Shown: positions 27,005-40,800 of the stretch, piece by piece
How positions within the stretch are numbered: position 1 is the stretch's first letter
Layout: each line of letters starts with the position of its first letter
DNA from: Vicia villosa
Taxonomy: Eukaryota > Streptophyta > Magnoliopsida > Fabales > Fabaceae
Assembly (NCBI RefSeq): GCF_029867415.1
Contig: NC_081182.1
Location: 46,388,817 to 46,452,816, forward strand
Reading direction: 5' to 3'
DNA: 64,000 bases
The notes under the pieces: model-generated
Told to the model about the DNA's origin: nothing
The model's input: the letters and a program-made list of their open reading frames with translations, nothing else
Databases searched by the model: none
Made by a program: the position numbers and the translations under genes

Positions 27005-28294
27005 TGGCCCATGCCTTTATTACAACTTCCTACCTTATTAACCATCTTTCCGCCCCGTTTTGAACAATTTATCACGTTTATATGTCGTACTCAACAAAAA
27101 CCCTAATTATATAGCATTGTGTTTCCATTTTCCTACGATCCTACCATGCCCCCTAAATTAGCCTATAGGTTCCCATGTATCTTTCTTGACTATTCTGACT
27201 CCTATAAATGTCTTGTTCAATAAGTATAGATTTCCTTGTACTGATCTATCCCAAACTAGTGCTCATGCATCAGAGCCTAATGGCTCTTCCACATCTAACC
27301 CTCAAGTACCATTACATCTTTCTCATCAACCCTTCACACCTACTCTTATCACTACTATTCATCTCTCTCCTTCATCCAATCTTAACTCCCCTTTTATACC
27401 TTATCCTCTACCTTCTCAAAATAGTCCTAGCATTCTTATACAAACCTTTAATATCTTTCAACACATGTTTTCTCATTCTCCTCAAAATTCACCTAACTCT
27501 AATCAAAATATTCCAGATTCACCTAGTTTTGTTCTTGTCCCTATGCGTATCCCATGTGCACCTCCGCCCATTACAACCTCAAAAAATAAATTCTCTTAGG
27601 GTAGGACCTACCTAAGTCTGGCATTGTATTACCCTGCATGCAACCTAGTCTTATCAAGCAAGTCATCAAGTGTCCCCAACGGATAGCTTCTATGAAATAA
27701 CACTTGGACACTAGTTGCACCTCTTCTTAATCTTGACCCAATTGGATGTAAGTGGATGTTTTGGGTCAAAGAAAACCCTGATGGGTTTGTTAACAAGTAC
27801 AAAACATGTTGTGTTAAGGGTTTTCATCAAAAGGTAGGTGTTGACTTTATTGAGACCTTTTTACCAGTAATTAAAAATGTTATTGTGTGTATTATACTAA
27901 CTGTTGTAGTAACAAAAAATTGGCTCATTCAACAGATAGATGTTAGTAATGTGTTTTTAAATGACATTTTAGAGGAAAAAGTTATATGCAACAACCTACT
28001 AATTTTTTTAATCCAGTGACACAACTTTAGTTTGCAAACTTAACAAGGCCTTGTATGGCCTTAAACAAGCACCTAATGATTGGTTTGAGAAACTCGAATT
28101 TGCACTAATACAACATGGTTATACAACCAGCAAATGTAATCCTAGCTTGTTTATGCTTAAACCATGTTCCTCTCATGTCATGATTTTAGTGTATGTTGAT
28201 GATATAATTTTCACATGAAACTCTCTATCACATATTCAATAACTTATCTCTAAACTCAACATTGAATTTGCCTTGAGACAGCTTGGAACATTTG

Positions 28295-28566
28295 TGTTAT
28301 GGGTCGGCCAAAGACCCAAATGGCTAAGGCTCAATTCATATCAAATCCATTAAACTCAAGGTATAAAATTCATTTCACATTGAAAACAAGCTACATTATA
28401 TGATCTCCACTTTTTACTACACTTTTCTTGAATCTTGAGTTGACTTGGGCGTTGTAGTGGTAACCATGCTGGTCCACCCTGCACCGCCGCAACAAAGATC
28501 GGCATCGCTGATTCAATATACTCAGCTCATCAATTGCGTTCATATTTTTGGTTATTTAAAGGAACA
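28295..28566. mobile_element. solo LTR inserted in the copia RT
   Basis: tgttatgggtcggccaaagac to ..aaaggaaca, TG..CA ends. The flanks atttg / acttg form a 5-bp duplication with one change. Removing the insertion restores the codons for QLG-T-LDYFL of the RT. Same family as 4754-5061. Confidence 0.75.
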
Positions 28567-29116
28567 ACTTGATTATTTTCTAAAAATTGAGGTCTCACAT
28601 CACATATGTCAGATGGGTCTCTATTGCTCTCTCAATCCAAGTATATCAGAGATCTCATTTCAAAAGTCAATATGGACTCTACTAAAGAAATGCCTACTCA
28701 TATGGTATCTAGCTTAAAGTTATCTAGAGGGAGAGTCGTTCCTATTGAGGACCACTCCATGTCAAGGTCCATTTTTGGAGCATTGGAGTATGCACTTTTA
28801 ACAAGGCCAAAAATATCATTCTCTGTAAACAAAGTATGGTAGTTTTTATCCGATCTCTCGGAGGAACATTGAAAACTTGTCAAAAGAATACTTAGATACT
28901 TGGGAGGCACCCTTCATCATGGCTTACTATTGCAAGTTGCTCATATTCACCAACCTTTGTGCTTAATTGGGTTTTGTGATGGTGACTATGCATCGGATCT
29001 AAATCACAGAAGATCTACATCAAATACATACATTTATTTAGGCCTTAATATTGTTTCATGGTAGTCCAAAAAACAAACACTAATATCTAATATAACTCAT
29101 TGTTATATTGTTTCAT

Positions 29117-29530
29117 GGTAAGAGTTAGTTAGCCTTTGTATTCAACTAACTCTAATATAACTCATTGTTCACATTATGACTCATTCAAAACATTAACACA
29201 TTGAACAATGTTCCATCAACATAAATACTTTTCTAACATAAACAAATTATTAACCTTATCTTATTCTCCCGCCATTTTCCTTTTTTAAACTTTAAAAAAA
29301 GATCAATGTACAAAAATTGAAGGTTGCTTGATAGTGTTGTAACCAATTTTTATTATGAGTTATGTGATTTCGAGGCTTATAGTGATTGATGTTGTGAATT
29401 ACAGAAGGAAGAAACATGCACAATACGATGCTGTTATGAAATTATGAGACAATTGAACTCGTTTTATTTTCCCTAGAGTTGGGGAGAAATTTAGAGAAAA
29501 AATTGTGATTGCTTGCAGAATTATTTTGCA
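29117..29530. repeat. duplicated LTR end plus flank, first copy
   Basis: Diverged duplicate of 29787-30171. It begins within the LTR at ggtaagagttagttagcctt and continues through host flank to ..tgcagaa(t/c)tattttgca. It sits in the middle of the copia RNase H and joins it at a short shared stretch (catggta). Confidence 0.9.
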
Positions 29531-29684
29531 TAATCTGACAGTCTTACATGTTCCTGCTCAAGACTAGTGGACAGATGCACTAACTAAATCACTCTCTACT
29601 GCTAGATTTTGCACTCTTTGCGGCAAGTTTCATGTGTTTGACAAACTCAATTTGGCCAAGACATCCTCCACTTGTAAGGAAAGA

Positions 29685-29899
29685 TGTTAGAGTTGTATCA
29701 GTCAAGCTACAACTTGTCTATTAAGAGTTCATTAGCTTAGTTGTTGTCAACTGTAGAATTAGTTATCTTGTTGTCAGCGGTAGGATGGTAAGAGTTAGTT
29801 AGCCTTTGTATTTAACTAACTCTAATATAAGTCATTGTTCACATTGTGAATTTGTGACTCATTAAAGACATTAATACATTGAACAATTTTCCATCAACA
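29685..29899 (+). mobile_element. 3' LTR of the plus-strand copia element
   Basis: tgttagagttgtatcagtc.. to ..ttttccatcaaca, 215 bp, with a purine tract (aaggaaaga) just before it. Follows the end of pol directly. Confidence 0.75.
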
Positions 29900-30305
29900 A
29901 ATTATTAACCTTATTTCCTCCCGTCATTTTCCTTTTTTTGAACGTTAAAAGAAGATCAATGTACACAAATTCAAGGTTGTTTGATAGTGTTGTATCCAAT
30001 TTTTGTTAAGAAATGTGATTTAGAAGGTTATAGAGATTGATGTTGTGAAAGGAAGAAACGTGCACAATGCGATGTTGTTGAAATTATGAGACAATTGAAC
30101 GCATTTTATTTTTCCTAGAGTTGGGGGAAATTTTAGAAAAAAAATTTGATTGCTTGCAGAACTATTTTGCAGAAAGTTTTGGAGATAATTGCAGAATCAA
30201 AACGAGACAAACTTAAAGAGTAATAATACATAGCCCTTTTTTATTTATTCATTGAAAGAAAGAAGAAAACAAAAACAAAGATATAGTGACAGCGGAGTTA
30301 AGGAG
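29900..30305. other. flank of copia, second duplicate copy
   Basis: 29900-30171 is the second copy of the duplicated flank described at 29117-29530. The remaining 130 bp up to the hAT pair show nothing recognisable. Confidence 0.6.
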
Positions 30306-30317
30306 AACCAAGGTAGG

Positions 30318-30876
30318 TAGGGATGGCAATTTGGCCCATCCCCAGTGGGTACCCACAAAAAACCCCATATCGGGTAGGGTAAATACCCATAAAAATGGGT
30401 ATGGGCACGGGAACGGGTAATTACCCATTAAAATATGCGGGTATGGGTGCGGGCACGGGTACCTTACTACCCAACCCGCCCCATACCCATATTACATATT
30501 TCTATAATGTCATTTATATTATTATATAAAAATGCATGATTCTAAATTTTTTTTAAATATATCGCTATTAAATCATTACACATTTTAATAAAAGAGTTTA
30601 TTTGTTTCTTAACTCAACAATAACATACATAATTTTTTTAATATTGCTAAAAAGACTTAAATTATATGATATTTTGTAATTAAACGATTTAATTTTACTA
30701 TAAATGCGGGTAAGCGGGTACGGGTGTGGGCATTGAGGTACCCACAGGGTACACGTACGGGCATGAATATTGATACCCACGCGGGTTTGAGCTCGGGTAC
30801 GGGGATTTTTTTTAACTGCGGGTATGGGGACGGGTACTATAGTACCCTGCCCAAACCCTGCCCATTGCCATCCCTA
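30318..30876. mobile_element. hAT MITE, younger copy of a nested pair
   Basis: TIR tagggatggcaa..ttgccatcccta, full of GGGTA/TACCC subterminal motifs, non-coding. It is flanked by a perfect 8-bp duplication aaggtagg (30310-30317 and 30877-30884). The right copy of that duplication includes the first four bases of the neighbouring element, so this copy landed on the edge of an already inserted relative. Confidence 0.9.
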
Positions 30877-30880
30877 AAGG

Positions 30881-31426
30881 TAGGGATGGCAATGGGGTAC
30901 TATAGTACCCGTCCCCATACCCGCAGTTTAAAAAAAATCCTCGTACCCGAGTCCAAATCCGCGTGGGTATTAATATTCATGCCCGTACTCGTATCCTGTG
31001 GGTACCTCAATGTCCATACCAGTACCCGTTTACCCGCATTTATAGTAAAATTAAATTATTTAATTACAAAATATCATATAATTTAAGTCTTTTTAACAAT
31101 ATTAAAAAAATTATGTATGCTATTATTGAGTTAAGAAACAAATAAACATTTTTATTAAAATGTGTAATGATTTAATAGCGATATATTTTTTTAAAATTTA
31201 AAAACATGTATTTTTTATATAATAATATAAATGACATTATAGAAATATGTAGTGCGGGTATGGGGCGGAGTGGGTAGTAAGGTACCCGTGCCCGCACCCA
31301 TACCCACATATTTTAATGGATAATTACCTATGCCCGTGCCCATACCCATTTTTGCGGGTTTTTACCCTATCCGATGTGGGTATTTTTGTGGGTACTCACT
31401 GGGGATGGGCCAAATTGCCATCCCTA
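30881..31426. mobile_element. hAT MITE, older copy, inverted relative to the first
   Basis: Same family in opposite orientation. It shares nearly the whole 546 bp with 30318-30876 as inverted complement. Its own 8-bp duplication aaccaagg is found at 30306-30313 (left of the younger element) and 31427-31434. Confidence 0.9.
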
Positions 31427-31434
31427 AACCAAGG

Positions 31435-31892
31435 GGTTGTCAATGCGTGTGGTTGAGAAGCTGTAAAGATAGCTACTCTTTAAACCTAAACCTATTACTC
31501 TTTGTTTTTTATGGAACAAATGTTGATTTTTGGATTTAAATCCTAATCACTAGCTTCCAGATTAGTTTCAAGAATATAAAGATAAATTTAATTTTCTACA
31601 GTTCTTCATTTTTACACAAGTCCAAAGCTAACTTGGAAGAATCCTTTGATTGCACAAAGCAAACGTGAAAAAGAAAGAAAGGGCAGAAGTACATGGAACA
31701 ACTACATTTTAAAACCTATACATGTATGAATGAAAACCTGAACATTATAGCTTTTCTTCTGAACCCCCAAACCCCAACCTTTCAAACTAGAGTCTCTGCA
31801 AATAGTAATTGACAAAACTCTTACATGCAACCCTTAAACAATATGCTTAAAGGGGTCACAAAAAGGGGCAACTAGTCTAATTGAAATTTCTA
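31435..31892. other. 3' flank / probable 3' UTR of MIP2
   Basis: No coding signal. The 250-300 bp next to 31893 are likely the 3' UTR of the minus-strand gene. Confidence 0.5.
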
Positions 31893-34800
31893 TTAACTTG
31901 CATTGGCCGAAAGCAATGGCAATGTGGACTTAATCAAACTACTCAGTCTGCCTCTCAACCTGCTAACAGTATTCCTCAGTGTTTTACATTCCATCTCATC
32001 GTGAAGCTCATTGGTCTGCAGCATGTGGAGCTGCCTTTCCAGATACCTATTAAGACTAGCATTAGCAATATTAATGAGACTGAGCGACTCGCTGGTGTGC
32101 ATAAATTTTGTGACAATAAATCCAGCTAGAACATGTTGATCAGCCTTCACAAGTTCAGAAATGAAATTAGGGAAAAGGATTCTTCGGAAAAACTGATTCT
32201 CATGATCTTCATTATTGGTAAACCCTCTACTTGATATCAGAGCCTGTTGAACTTGATTGCATAAGTTTCCAACCATATAGCAGAGATAAGAAAAAGTAGC
32301 ACCATATGTAGAACCAGTTGCCATAGAAGTGAGAATCCCAGAAGATAAAATTAGAATTAATAACTCACAATCATTGCTCCTCGTATGAGGGATACCCTGT
32401 TTTATACTATCCTCAACGGCGCTCAGGCACTGCAACTGTAATGTTTTGAAGGGTAGCATGAGTGCCATCTTCAAAGCCAGAAAGCAATCTGTGCTTAATG
32501 CTATCTCATTTAAGCTCCTGGCATCATCTTCATCAAGTAACATACCATTAGTTTTTGATGATGCTTGATCAATCATTCTGAGCACATCACTAGACCTTGA
32601 TAGGCCTATGAATTTTTTCAAAATCTCTGCCCAACATACATGTAAAGGGTGAACAGAAACAGAGTCCTCAATCTTTTCTTTCTCAGGCTTGTCTACTTCT
32701 TCCAGACTTTCCCACCCTTCGTCCCAATCATCATTGTTCCAGTCATTTCCTCCATCAGATGCTTCAGTGGTGATTTGTCCGTCTTTCCCCGTGGTGAAAA
32801 GTCCCTCCCACTCTTCCAAAATAGAAACCAACGTATCAAAGTGGAGATTTTCAACAGCTTCTCCACACAACCTCAAAAAGCAAGAAACAGCTGTGTCTAC
32901 ATTCAAAAGATCATCAGGGGTAATTTCTATGCTAGGAGAGATTGATGTTACAAGTTGAGATGATTTAAGGGCAACCAGAGTATTTGTAAACCTACTAGAG
33001 GTTTCTTTATGATCTGGTGACTGCTTGTCAACACCAGCCTCACTCTTTCTACTAGCATAAAGCAGTTCATCCCATTCTTCCCAGGGTTGGACATTGGCTA
33101 GTATTTCTGTAGAGAAACCCTTAATATTCTTTCCTGAGATAAATTGCATAAGCTCTAGCACATAAACTCTAATGGAACTTGGCAACTGTAAATTGTCAGA
33201 GAACTGGACCATTTCCCCCCAAATTACATGTCTAACACATTGCAAGACTTTTAAGTCACCTTCTAGCTTGCTTAAAGATGACAATATGTGATACAGGTTC
33301 TGGCTCTCATGGGATCCATTGACCAATTCTTGCAGAACAGCTTCAAGAATATCTAAATAGAAATGAGCAAGATCCTGGGAGCCTGTGCCACAATCAGAAG
33401 ATGAACCAGTTTCCAATGAAGCAACAGAAAATACCTCTGAGATGGCACCAAACCCACAACCAGAAAAAACCATAGCTTTGGAGAAATTATAAATTTCTAC
33501 AGAGCAATCACCATTTAAGCCACAGTTGACGTAGCTATATATGCTGCCCCAGCCCTGACTAGGGGAGATGATATCCTCCATCACCAATTTCATAAATACT
33601 TTTAGACAACTCGTTAAACATTGCGGGTTGAAGCTATTAGTCTCTCCTGAACTTTCCTCCAATGAAAATTCCTTCATATCATCTGTCAACCCCATCCAAA
33701 AGTTCAAAAGAACAATGAGGCACTCTTGCCAAGTTGAATTGTCAGGTATGAATCCATATGAACTATGGAGAGGCACAATTACAGTGAGGTACTGCTTCAT
33801 GATCGTCAAAGCATCAGACTGGCTCAAAAGTCTAATATACTTTCGGCAAGAATCATAGCTCTGCTCAAGCTTACTTAAAAAGCTTTGAAGGGTTTCAGGA
33901 GTTCTACTACTAAAGTCGGTTGTTGCTTTAGCCTCCAAAGCACTCAGCGAACTCAGGATGTAATACTTGTAGACATCCTGCCATGACATAAAACCCTCGG
34001 GCAATGAATGACCATAAATATCGACAAAAGCTTGTATCATTTTTGACAATGCAGACAAGCTACTTTCCTCAATGCATGCATAAACTTCATCACTAAAGCA
34101 CTCAAAGTTCAAACCACGCAACCCGGCTATATTTTTGAAGTTTAGGTTATTGATAAAGGAAACATTTTTACATTCTTGCTCAACGACCTTGTAATAATGA
34201 GCAAACCTTATATTGCCATTTGTGTGATCAGGTTGAGCTATTGGTGATAAATCTTTGGTATTTTCCAGCTGCAAGTAGCACTCTGACAACAGACCAAACA
34301 CATAGGCAAGGCGAAGTTTGCTGCACCCATTGATTGCAGGATAAACCTTTGTTGAGATGGTTTCAATGGTTTTCACACCATTACCAATTATTTCTCCTTT
34401 ATAACCTGCAACTTCGGCTGTAATTTCATCATTTGTCCAAACATCAGAAACAAGGAAAGCACTTAGGAAATGCAATAGCACCTGCACAAAAATAATGAAA
34501 CAATGAGGTCCCGTCAATATGTATGCCTTTTGTCCAAAGAACTTGTTGACTTAATGGTATAAGCACTTAAACATGGACCTGAAATTCACCTGTCCAACTC
34601 TATACCCCCTTCATGTGAAAGTTCATTGCTTATGAAACATTGACGACAAAATAGATATTTATAACTACTTGATACTTAAAAATAATGCTTTTTGATACTG
34701 AAAATTTAAGTGAGACTACGAAGGTCAAAGTACAGAACTTTGACAACATTGTCAATGAGCCAAGGAATTAAAAGACAAGTGGTTTCATTTAAATCAATGC

Positions 34801-37800
34801 ATTTTCCTTTAAGATTTATGTTTCAAACATATTCGTGCAAATGCTCATATCATACCTCAGTACTGTTCAAGTCATATGTATCAGCCAATCTTAAAACGTC
34901 CTTCAAAATGTGCCGTTTTTCTAACTTTACAGACTCAATGAGAGAGACAACAACATTCTTAATGTAGATGAAATCCCTGGACAAAAAGCGTTCTGTTTCA
35001 ACCCCAGGAATTATTTTCTGAAGAGCTCTGGAATGCTCAGCAAATCTCTTTTGCTCTTCTAACTTCAGTTTCCACTCTCTCCAGAAAGAAGACTGTACCT
35101 TGCCAAGTTTATCTATATCATCTGGAAAAAAATCAAACAAGGTCTTTGTCAGTATGATCAAATCCACAATCAATACAAGCATGATAAACAACAACATTTC
35201 AAATAGACACAGCATAATAAGGCAAAAATAATGTAACCGGGGAATCAACTGCATAATAAATATATAAGGAGAAGAAAATAACAGAAAAGCCAAGTACCAG
35301 AACTGGGTGTTGTGTGTTTTTCCTTGAACCTCCTCTTCAATAGCTGCTTTCGCTGAATATGGTCACTACCTACTCCTGAGTTGTGTAGCAAGCTATATGT
35401 CATCCCAACATTCATAATGCTACAAATTTCTTGGTAGTCTTTTCTTATTTTGAGCTGTTCTTCTATAACTTCTACCCCGTTAAAAGCATCCGCAAGATTG
35501 AGAAGATAGGAGCACCCAATTATATCTTCCTCTTCAGTGACTGGAGGTTCCATTACAGATCTTGCTAAAGAGGCGATCAGGTCGTCTCTGGGAGCAAAAC
35601 CATTTCTAGCCAACCAGGACAGAATAGTCACCACAGCCTGTGCTTTGATGTTTAAATACTGCTTTCTAGTACTCAATTTTTCACTAGGATATCCATTCTT
35701 ACTCAATTCAATCAACCAAGGGAGCTGTAAGGCAGCAAAAGACAGAACTTTCCCATTTTCAGTCAAGCCGGACGCCCAATCAGTTTGATTGCCCACAGCC
35801 AAGGTTTTAGCAACAATGGAAAGCTTTTCTCTAATTTTCTCAAGATGAACATCCTGATTGTCAGTGCTATAACCATCAAACTCTTGAAAATGCACATTTC
35901 TATCTAGTATATTTTGAAAACTTTGTTTTTGAATTGACTCAACAGTTGAGCCTTGCACTGAAAAATTTGAAGGATTTGTCCCAGTTGACATGATTAATGT
36001 TTCACACTGGCCTTGCATATCCAGGTCTTTCCATGCATGGAGAAGCTCACCGATGGATTCCTCATCACAGTGGCTCAACGCAAACCCTAATAGCTGCTTT
36101 CGAGAATCTACTTCCATATTTTCAAGGGCAGGACCTCTTGCAATTGCAGCACATAAATCCCATATGTTGCCATGTCCTTTTCTGGCCAAAACAAGACAAA
36201 GATCAGATGCCAATTGTAAATCACCAGAAACTGCAGCTTCTCTAGCAATAGCTTCTTCAACAGCTGATACATCATCAGCAGACCTCAAGCCAAGAAGTCT
36301 GGCAACCTCAACAAGCTCCTCAACATGAAAATATGCTCCCGTTTGATTTGTGATTGCCATTTTTACAATTTCCATAGGATCTTTTATTTGCCTGAATTGC
36401 ATAGGCAGAATATTCACCCCAAGGTTTGGAAGCTTAACTGTAAGTGCATCAATAATATCCGCCTCTGCCTTCACATTTCCACTACTTGGATATAGATTAA
36501 GACATTCTTTAGCTTTCCATACCTAGAGGAAAATAGGTTACGTTAGCATAAACAGTTCAATATGATTAGAAAATGGCACTATGAAGTAAATTATGAATTA
36601 GTGCTTGTTAATATGATGAAGGATGCGTTTTCCATGAACAAATTCAAATATTAGATGTTGCATTTAGTAAGTTGATACACCCAAATCTTACTTCGGAACA
36701 AGAAATACTTGAAGCTGAGAAAAAGTACTCCCTAGCTGCTTGAATGACAAGGTTTTCTGCCTTCTCTGATGCCAAAGAAACAGAACTTGTACCCTTCAAG
36801 TAATTACGTGCAAGAGAAAACTTCCCAGCTTTAAGCAGTCCTCTGCAAAACTCAATCAAAATATATTCTAGGTCCAGAAAAGGAAATGCCTTTTCCCTTA
36901 AGTACTGCATATCACGCCACATGCTGGCCCATTCACTATCTGATCGGCCAGGCTGACGGCGAATAAATTTAGAAAGAATAAGGCGAATAATCTGTTTCAC
37001 ACCCTTTTCATCTGATTGAGCCCCTAGGAAAAAGTTTAATGGCTTCGGAACCTGCATAGAACATAGAGATAACATAGTAAATACAACATGGCTAAAAAGC
37101 AGTTACAGGAATCTTAGAATCATATCGCTAAATAGAGGAGAAAAACAATGCAAAATAAAAGTAGTGCAAACCAAACTATGGTGACACACAAATTGCAAGT
37201 ACAGTCACTTTCACTATCATTTCCACTATTAAATTGAAAGATTTAAAGATCCCCTTCATGAACAACATAAGGCATACAAGTTTGATTGTCACAGGAGAAA
37301 GTACCGACCTGGTAAAATGCCAAAAGTCTCCCTGCTTCAATATGACTTTCAGCAACTCTAAGTCTTTTCTCAAGACTCTCAACTTGAATTGCACCATCTG
37401 CACAATAATAGAGTACTCAAAATTGATTGATAGAAAATGCAACTGAACCAACAATATCCTCAAGAATTTACTCAACAACGCATGCAAATTACACATAACA
37501 CAAGCAGCATATCTTGGTAAGCTTTGAAGATTGGGATTCAAATTATACACACTCCAGCTCAACAACACAGTTAAACATATGACTGTTCAAAATAACTATT
37601 GAACTGCTGAACCGACCCGAACTGCACTGAAACTAACCGAACTATATTTGAGAGTGTACAAACTGAGCCTATATTTCACACACAGTTTACAAACCAGAAC
37701 CTAACTGAATCTGTTAGGAACCCAAGAATTGGATTCCAAAGAAAGAACCGTCTTTATTAGAAAATGGGAAATAACATGAGAGCAAGCTCTCCTCAAGGGT

Positions 37801-40800
37801 TTCCCCTTCACAATAGAGTTGCTACTCTATTCACAAATGATTTACAATATTGAATAATATCAACTCTACATTGTATTCTCCTACTTATACAAGTAGCCGT
37901 ATAATCACCTCAACTACTAACAAACTAACTAACTTCTATAACAACCCTGCTTTACTACTCTAACTAACCACTCTTCTACATCCTAACAATACACACCCTC
38001 CTCAAAAAAAAAACTTGTCCTCAAGGTTGAGATCTACTATATTCCTTTTGTAAGTGTAATACTTTAGTAATATGCATTGATTTCCCCTTTAATATTACTT
38101 TCCTACTATTGTAGTGAAGCTCTGGAATGTTAACAAGTTCAATAGACCACCCCCAAGTACTTACTAAAATTACATCATTATATTTATGTTAAGATATTAA
38201 AATAAACATGAAGCTAAACTCACCATGCATTTGAGGAAGCTTAGATAGTATGGCTGCCATGATGCTCCACCTATCTGTAACTGTGCACAAATATATGCAT
38301 TGCAAAGCACAATCAATAGCTTCAACTTCAGTTTCAAAATAGACATTGCTTTGGAAGTTTCTGCACCCTTCCTCAATTACCACCAAGCACATGTCCAATT
38401 TATTCTGCAAAGCAATTTCCTTCAACCATCTTACTAGAAATGATTCCTCTATACTTTGATTTGTACAGCGGGTGCCATCTCCAAATAAGGACACCCGGTG
38501 AAACTTTTCACGCATAAATGGAATAGCTCTGTTGTGTAATCTTTCAGTTACACTTTCCTCTTTGACTCCCTTAAGCATAAATTTAAATCTTTCATAGTCT
38601 GGCAACTCTCCCCACTTGACAAGACTCATATGTAAGCCCGTTTCGCTATCATTGTCATCAGAGTAAACAACTTGATGCAAATATAAGACATCCTGATGGA
38701 ACTGATGCAACTCAGATATGCCTTTACGAAGAGCAAACTCAAGTAAGCTCAGGCAATTATCGAGCTGCCCACTAAAATCATCCATAGCTCTAGCTCTATC
38801 CATATACCATTTTGTGAGCTCATCAATTGATGGCCAAAGAAGTCCAACAAAATGCTTAACAAGTGGCTCAGTTTTGACTTGGAGTTGAATGTCATGGATT
38901 TTAACTGGTGTATTAATGAAGTCCACCATCTTCTTGCATTCAACCCAGTCATCTTGCCTCACAGCAACACCAGAAGGAAAAGACCTCCCAGGAAGAAGCT
39001 GCCCATAAATTTGGACAGGAACTGTTTCTGGGATGGCGGCTAAAACATCCAAAACAAAGGGAGACAAAGAATAAGGATGACGCTTGAAAAGCAAGTTCAA
39101 TGCACCAATTTTTCCACTCTCTGCAAGTGCTACAGCAGCTTCATTAATAGGCATAATACGGAATTTGCTGTATTCCTGCACAGAAAATCTGCAGAAAACT
39201 GTGTCAATGAACTTTGAGTCAGTGGAAACTATCAGAATTGAACAATTGTGAATTTTCAAAATTCTATCATTTGTAGTCATTTAAGTGAATAAGTATATGC
39301 CTGTAGGTCTTGCTCAAAAGCTATGGTTCACCCAAAAGAAATTGACAGAGAATTGTTAGTTTCAATTATTACTATCACAACCATGAAGTTTCAAGAATAT
39401 TCCATCGTTAAGATTTTAAAATACATAATATATTATATGTCAATATTTTGTACAGTTAAAGGACTGATAGTTTCCTTGTATATGTGTCTACATGTAGTAA
39501 AAACAGAATGAGTAAATAAAAGATGGTGTATTTAACCAGCTTGGCCATTTGTTCAATCACCCCCTTGGAATGAACGAATTGTATAAATGCTAGTACTTAT
39601 CTTGCTGATAACAATATGACATATTTAAAAAATCTATAATGCATATTATAATGAAATTATCACTAAAATGATGCATATGAATCCTAAGGCTTAATAAAAT
39701 TGACATGATACTAAAACCAAGAGTCAAGAAAGTGAGCAACCAAAAGGATCAAGTCAAAATAAAGTGATCCAAAACCTACTTGAAGTGCCACGACAGCTTT
39801 ACCCTTAACTGTGATTTATGTGGTGCTAGTTTTAAATTGGTTCCTCATGTCATCTTACAATGAAGCTTTTGTGTCTCACTTGAACTCTGTTTTGAAATTT
39901 TTGGTCAAAGCTAAATGTGATGCATGTTCTTGAACCAATTGCGATTACTATATTTGATGATTATGTTAGAAGTAAGGCGGGAACAATCTAGAGGCGATTT
40001 GCAATCATGCACAACAATATGATACATATGGTAGGATGATATCTCATATCTTTAAGGATGTTTTTACTGCCAAGGAACTGGGACAAGATTGAGTTCATGG
40101 CTTACATCTATGTAGCAGAGATTTTAAAAGGGTCTCCCAAGTCCCAACAAATATATTGGGGTGGCGGGCAACTTTGCTTGAATAGTGTTATCCTTTTTTT
40201 TCCTTGTAGCTTTGTATTTTTATTGTCTAAAAGGATTTCTTATTCTCTAACTAATTGTAAATTCTTCTCTGACTTAACTGGTCCTTTTCAATTTTTTAAG
40301 TATGACTTGCAAAAGTAAATATATTAGAACAACTATAAATATCACAGCAAAAGCGTAGAGAATGTGTAGTTTATGTTATCAAAATATATATCTAGAACTC
40401 TCAGGGTACCTGCCCATGTTTATTCCAAGAAATGTTTCCAGCCTGTCCCTAAATTGCAAAATTTGAAGTCTAGCCAAGCGAACATCCCATACATGACTAG
40501 AATCATCTTCATCTACTTCTGAGAATATATGATGGTCAGTGATGCGTAGACCATAAGCCAACAAAGCCTTCACAGCATCTTCTGTTGGTCCAACTCTATG
40601 AACACATTCAGAAAGTACAAATTTTTTATCCTTTATATTTGCCAAATATATACTAATTTCATTTACTCCTTGACTAGAATTCAACCACTGTGACTTCAGA
40701 ACCTCATCCTTATCCAATCCATGACTGTCGGCAAAGTCCAGAGCTGCTTGAAAACTTTTCTTCCCAATCAGTAAATCATACATTTCAGGGATAGATTTCT

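Larger units (their letters stand above)
27140..29684 (+). pseudogene. Ty1/copia polyprotein remnant (RT and RNase H)
   Basis: A dead copia pol on the plus strand. The integrase tail CIFLDYSDSYKCL (27180) is followed by a Ser/Pro-rich linker (27240-27590). RT begins FWVKENPDGFVNKYK (27756) with GFHQKVGVDFIETFLPVIKN, QQIDVSNVFLND, and frameshifted LYGLKQAP. VYVDDIIFT (28195) keeps the catalytic YVDD. After a solo LTR (28295-28566) the frame resumes LDYFLKIEVSHH, then LLLSQSKYIRDLISKVNMDS, SRSIFGALEYALLTRPKISF and RILRYLGGTLHHGLLL. RNase H has GFCDGDYASDLNHRRST. It is interrupted at 29117 by a duplicated flank, then ends LTVLHVPAQD.WTDALTKSL.TARFCTL, followed by its 3' LTR. Multiple stops and frameshifts. 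Confidence 0.9.

Noticed and set aside
27208..27615. Two overlapping 135-137 codon frames
   Set aside because: They are alternative frames of the Ser/Pro-rich linker of the dead copia polyprotein, not separate genes.
40058..40318. 86-codon plus-strand frame
   Set aside because: Lies wholly in MIP2 intron 6 on the opposite strand, with no recognisable protein features.
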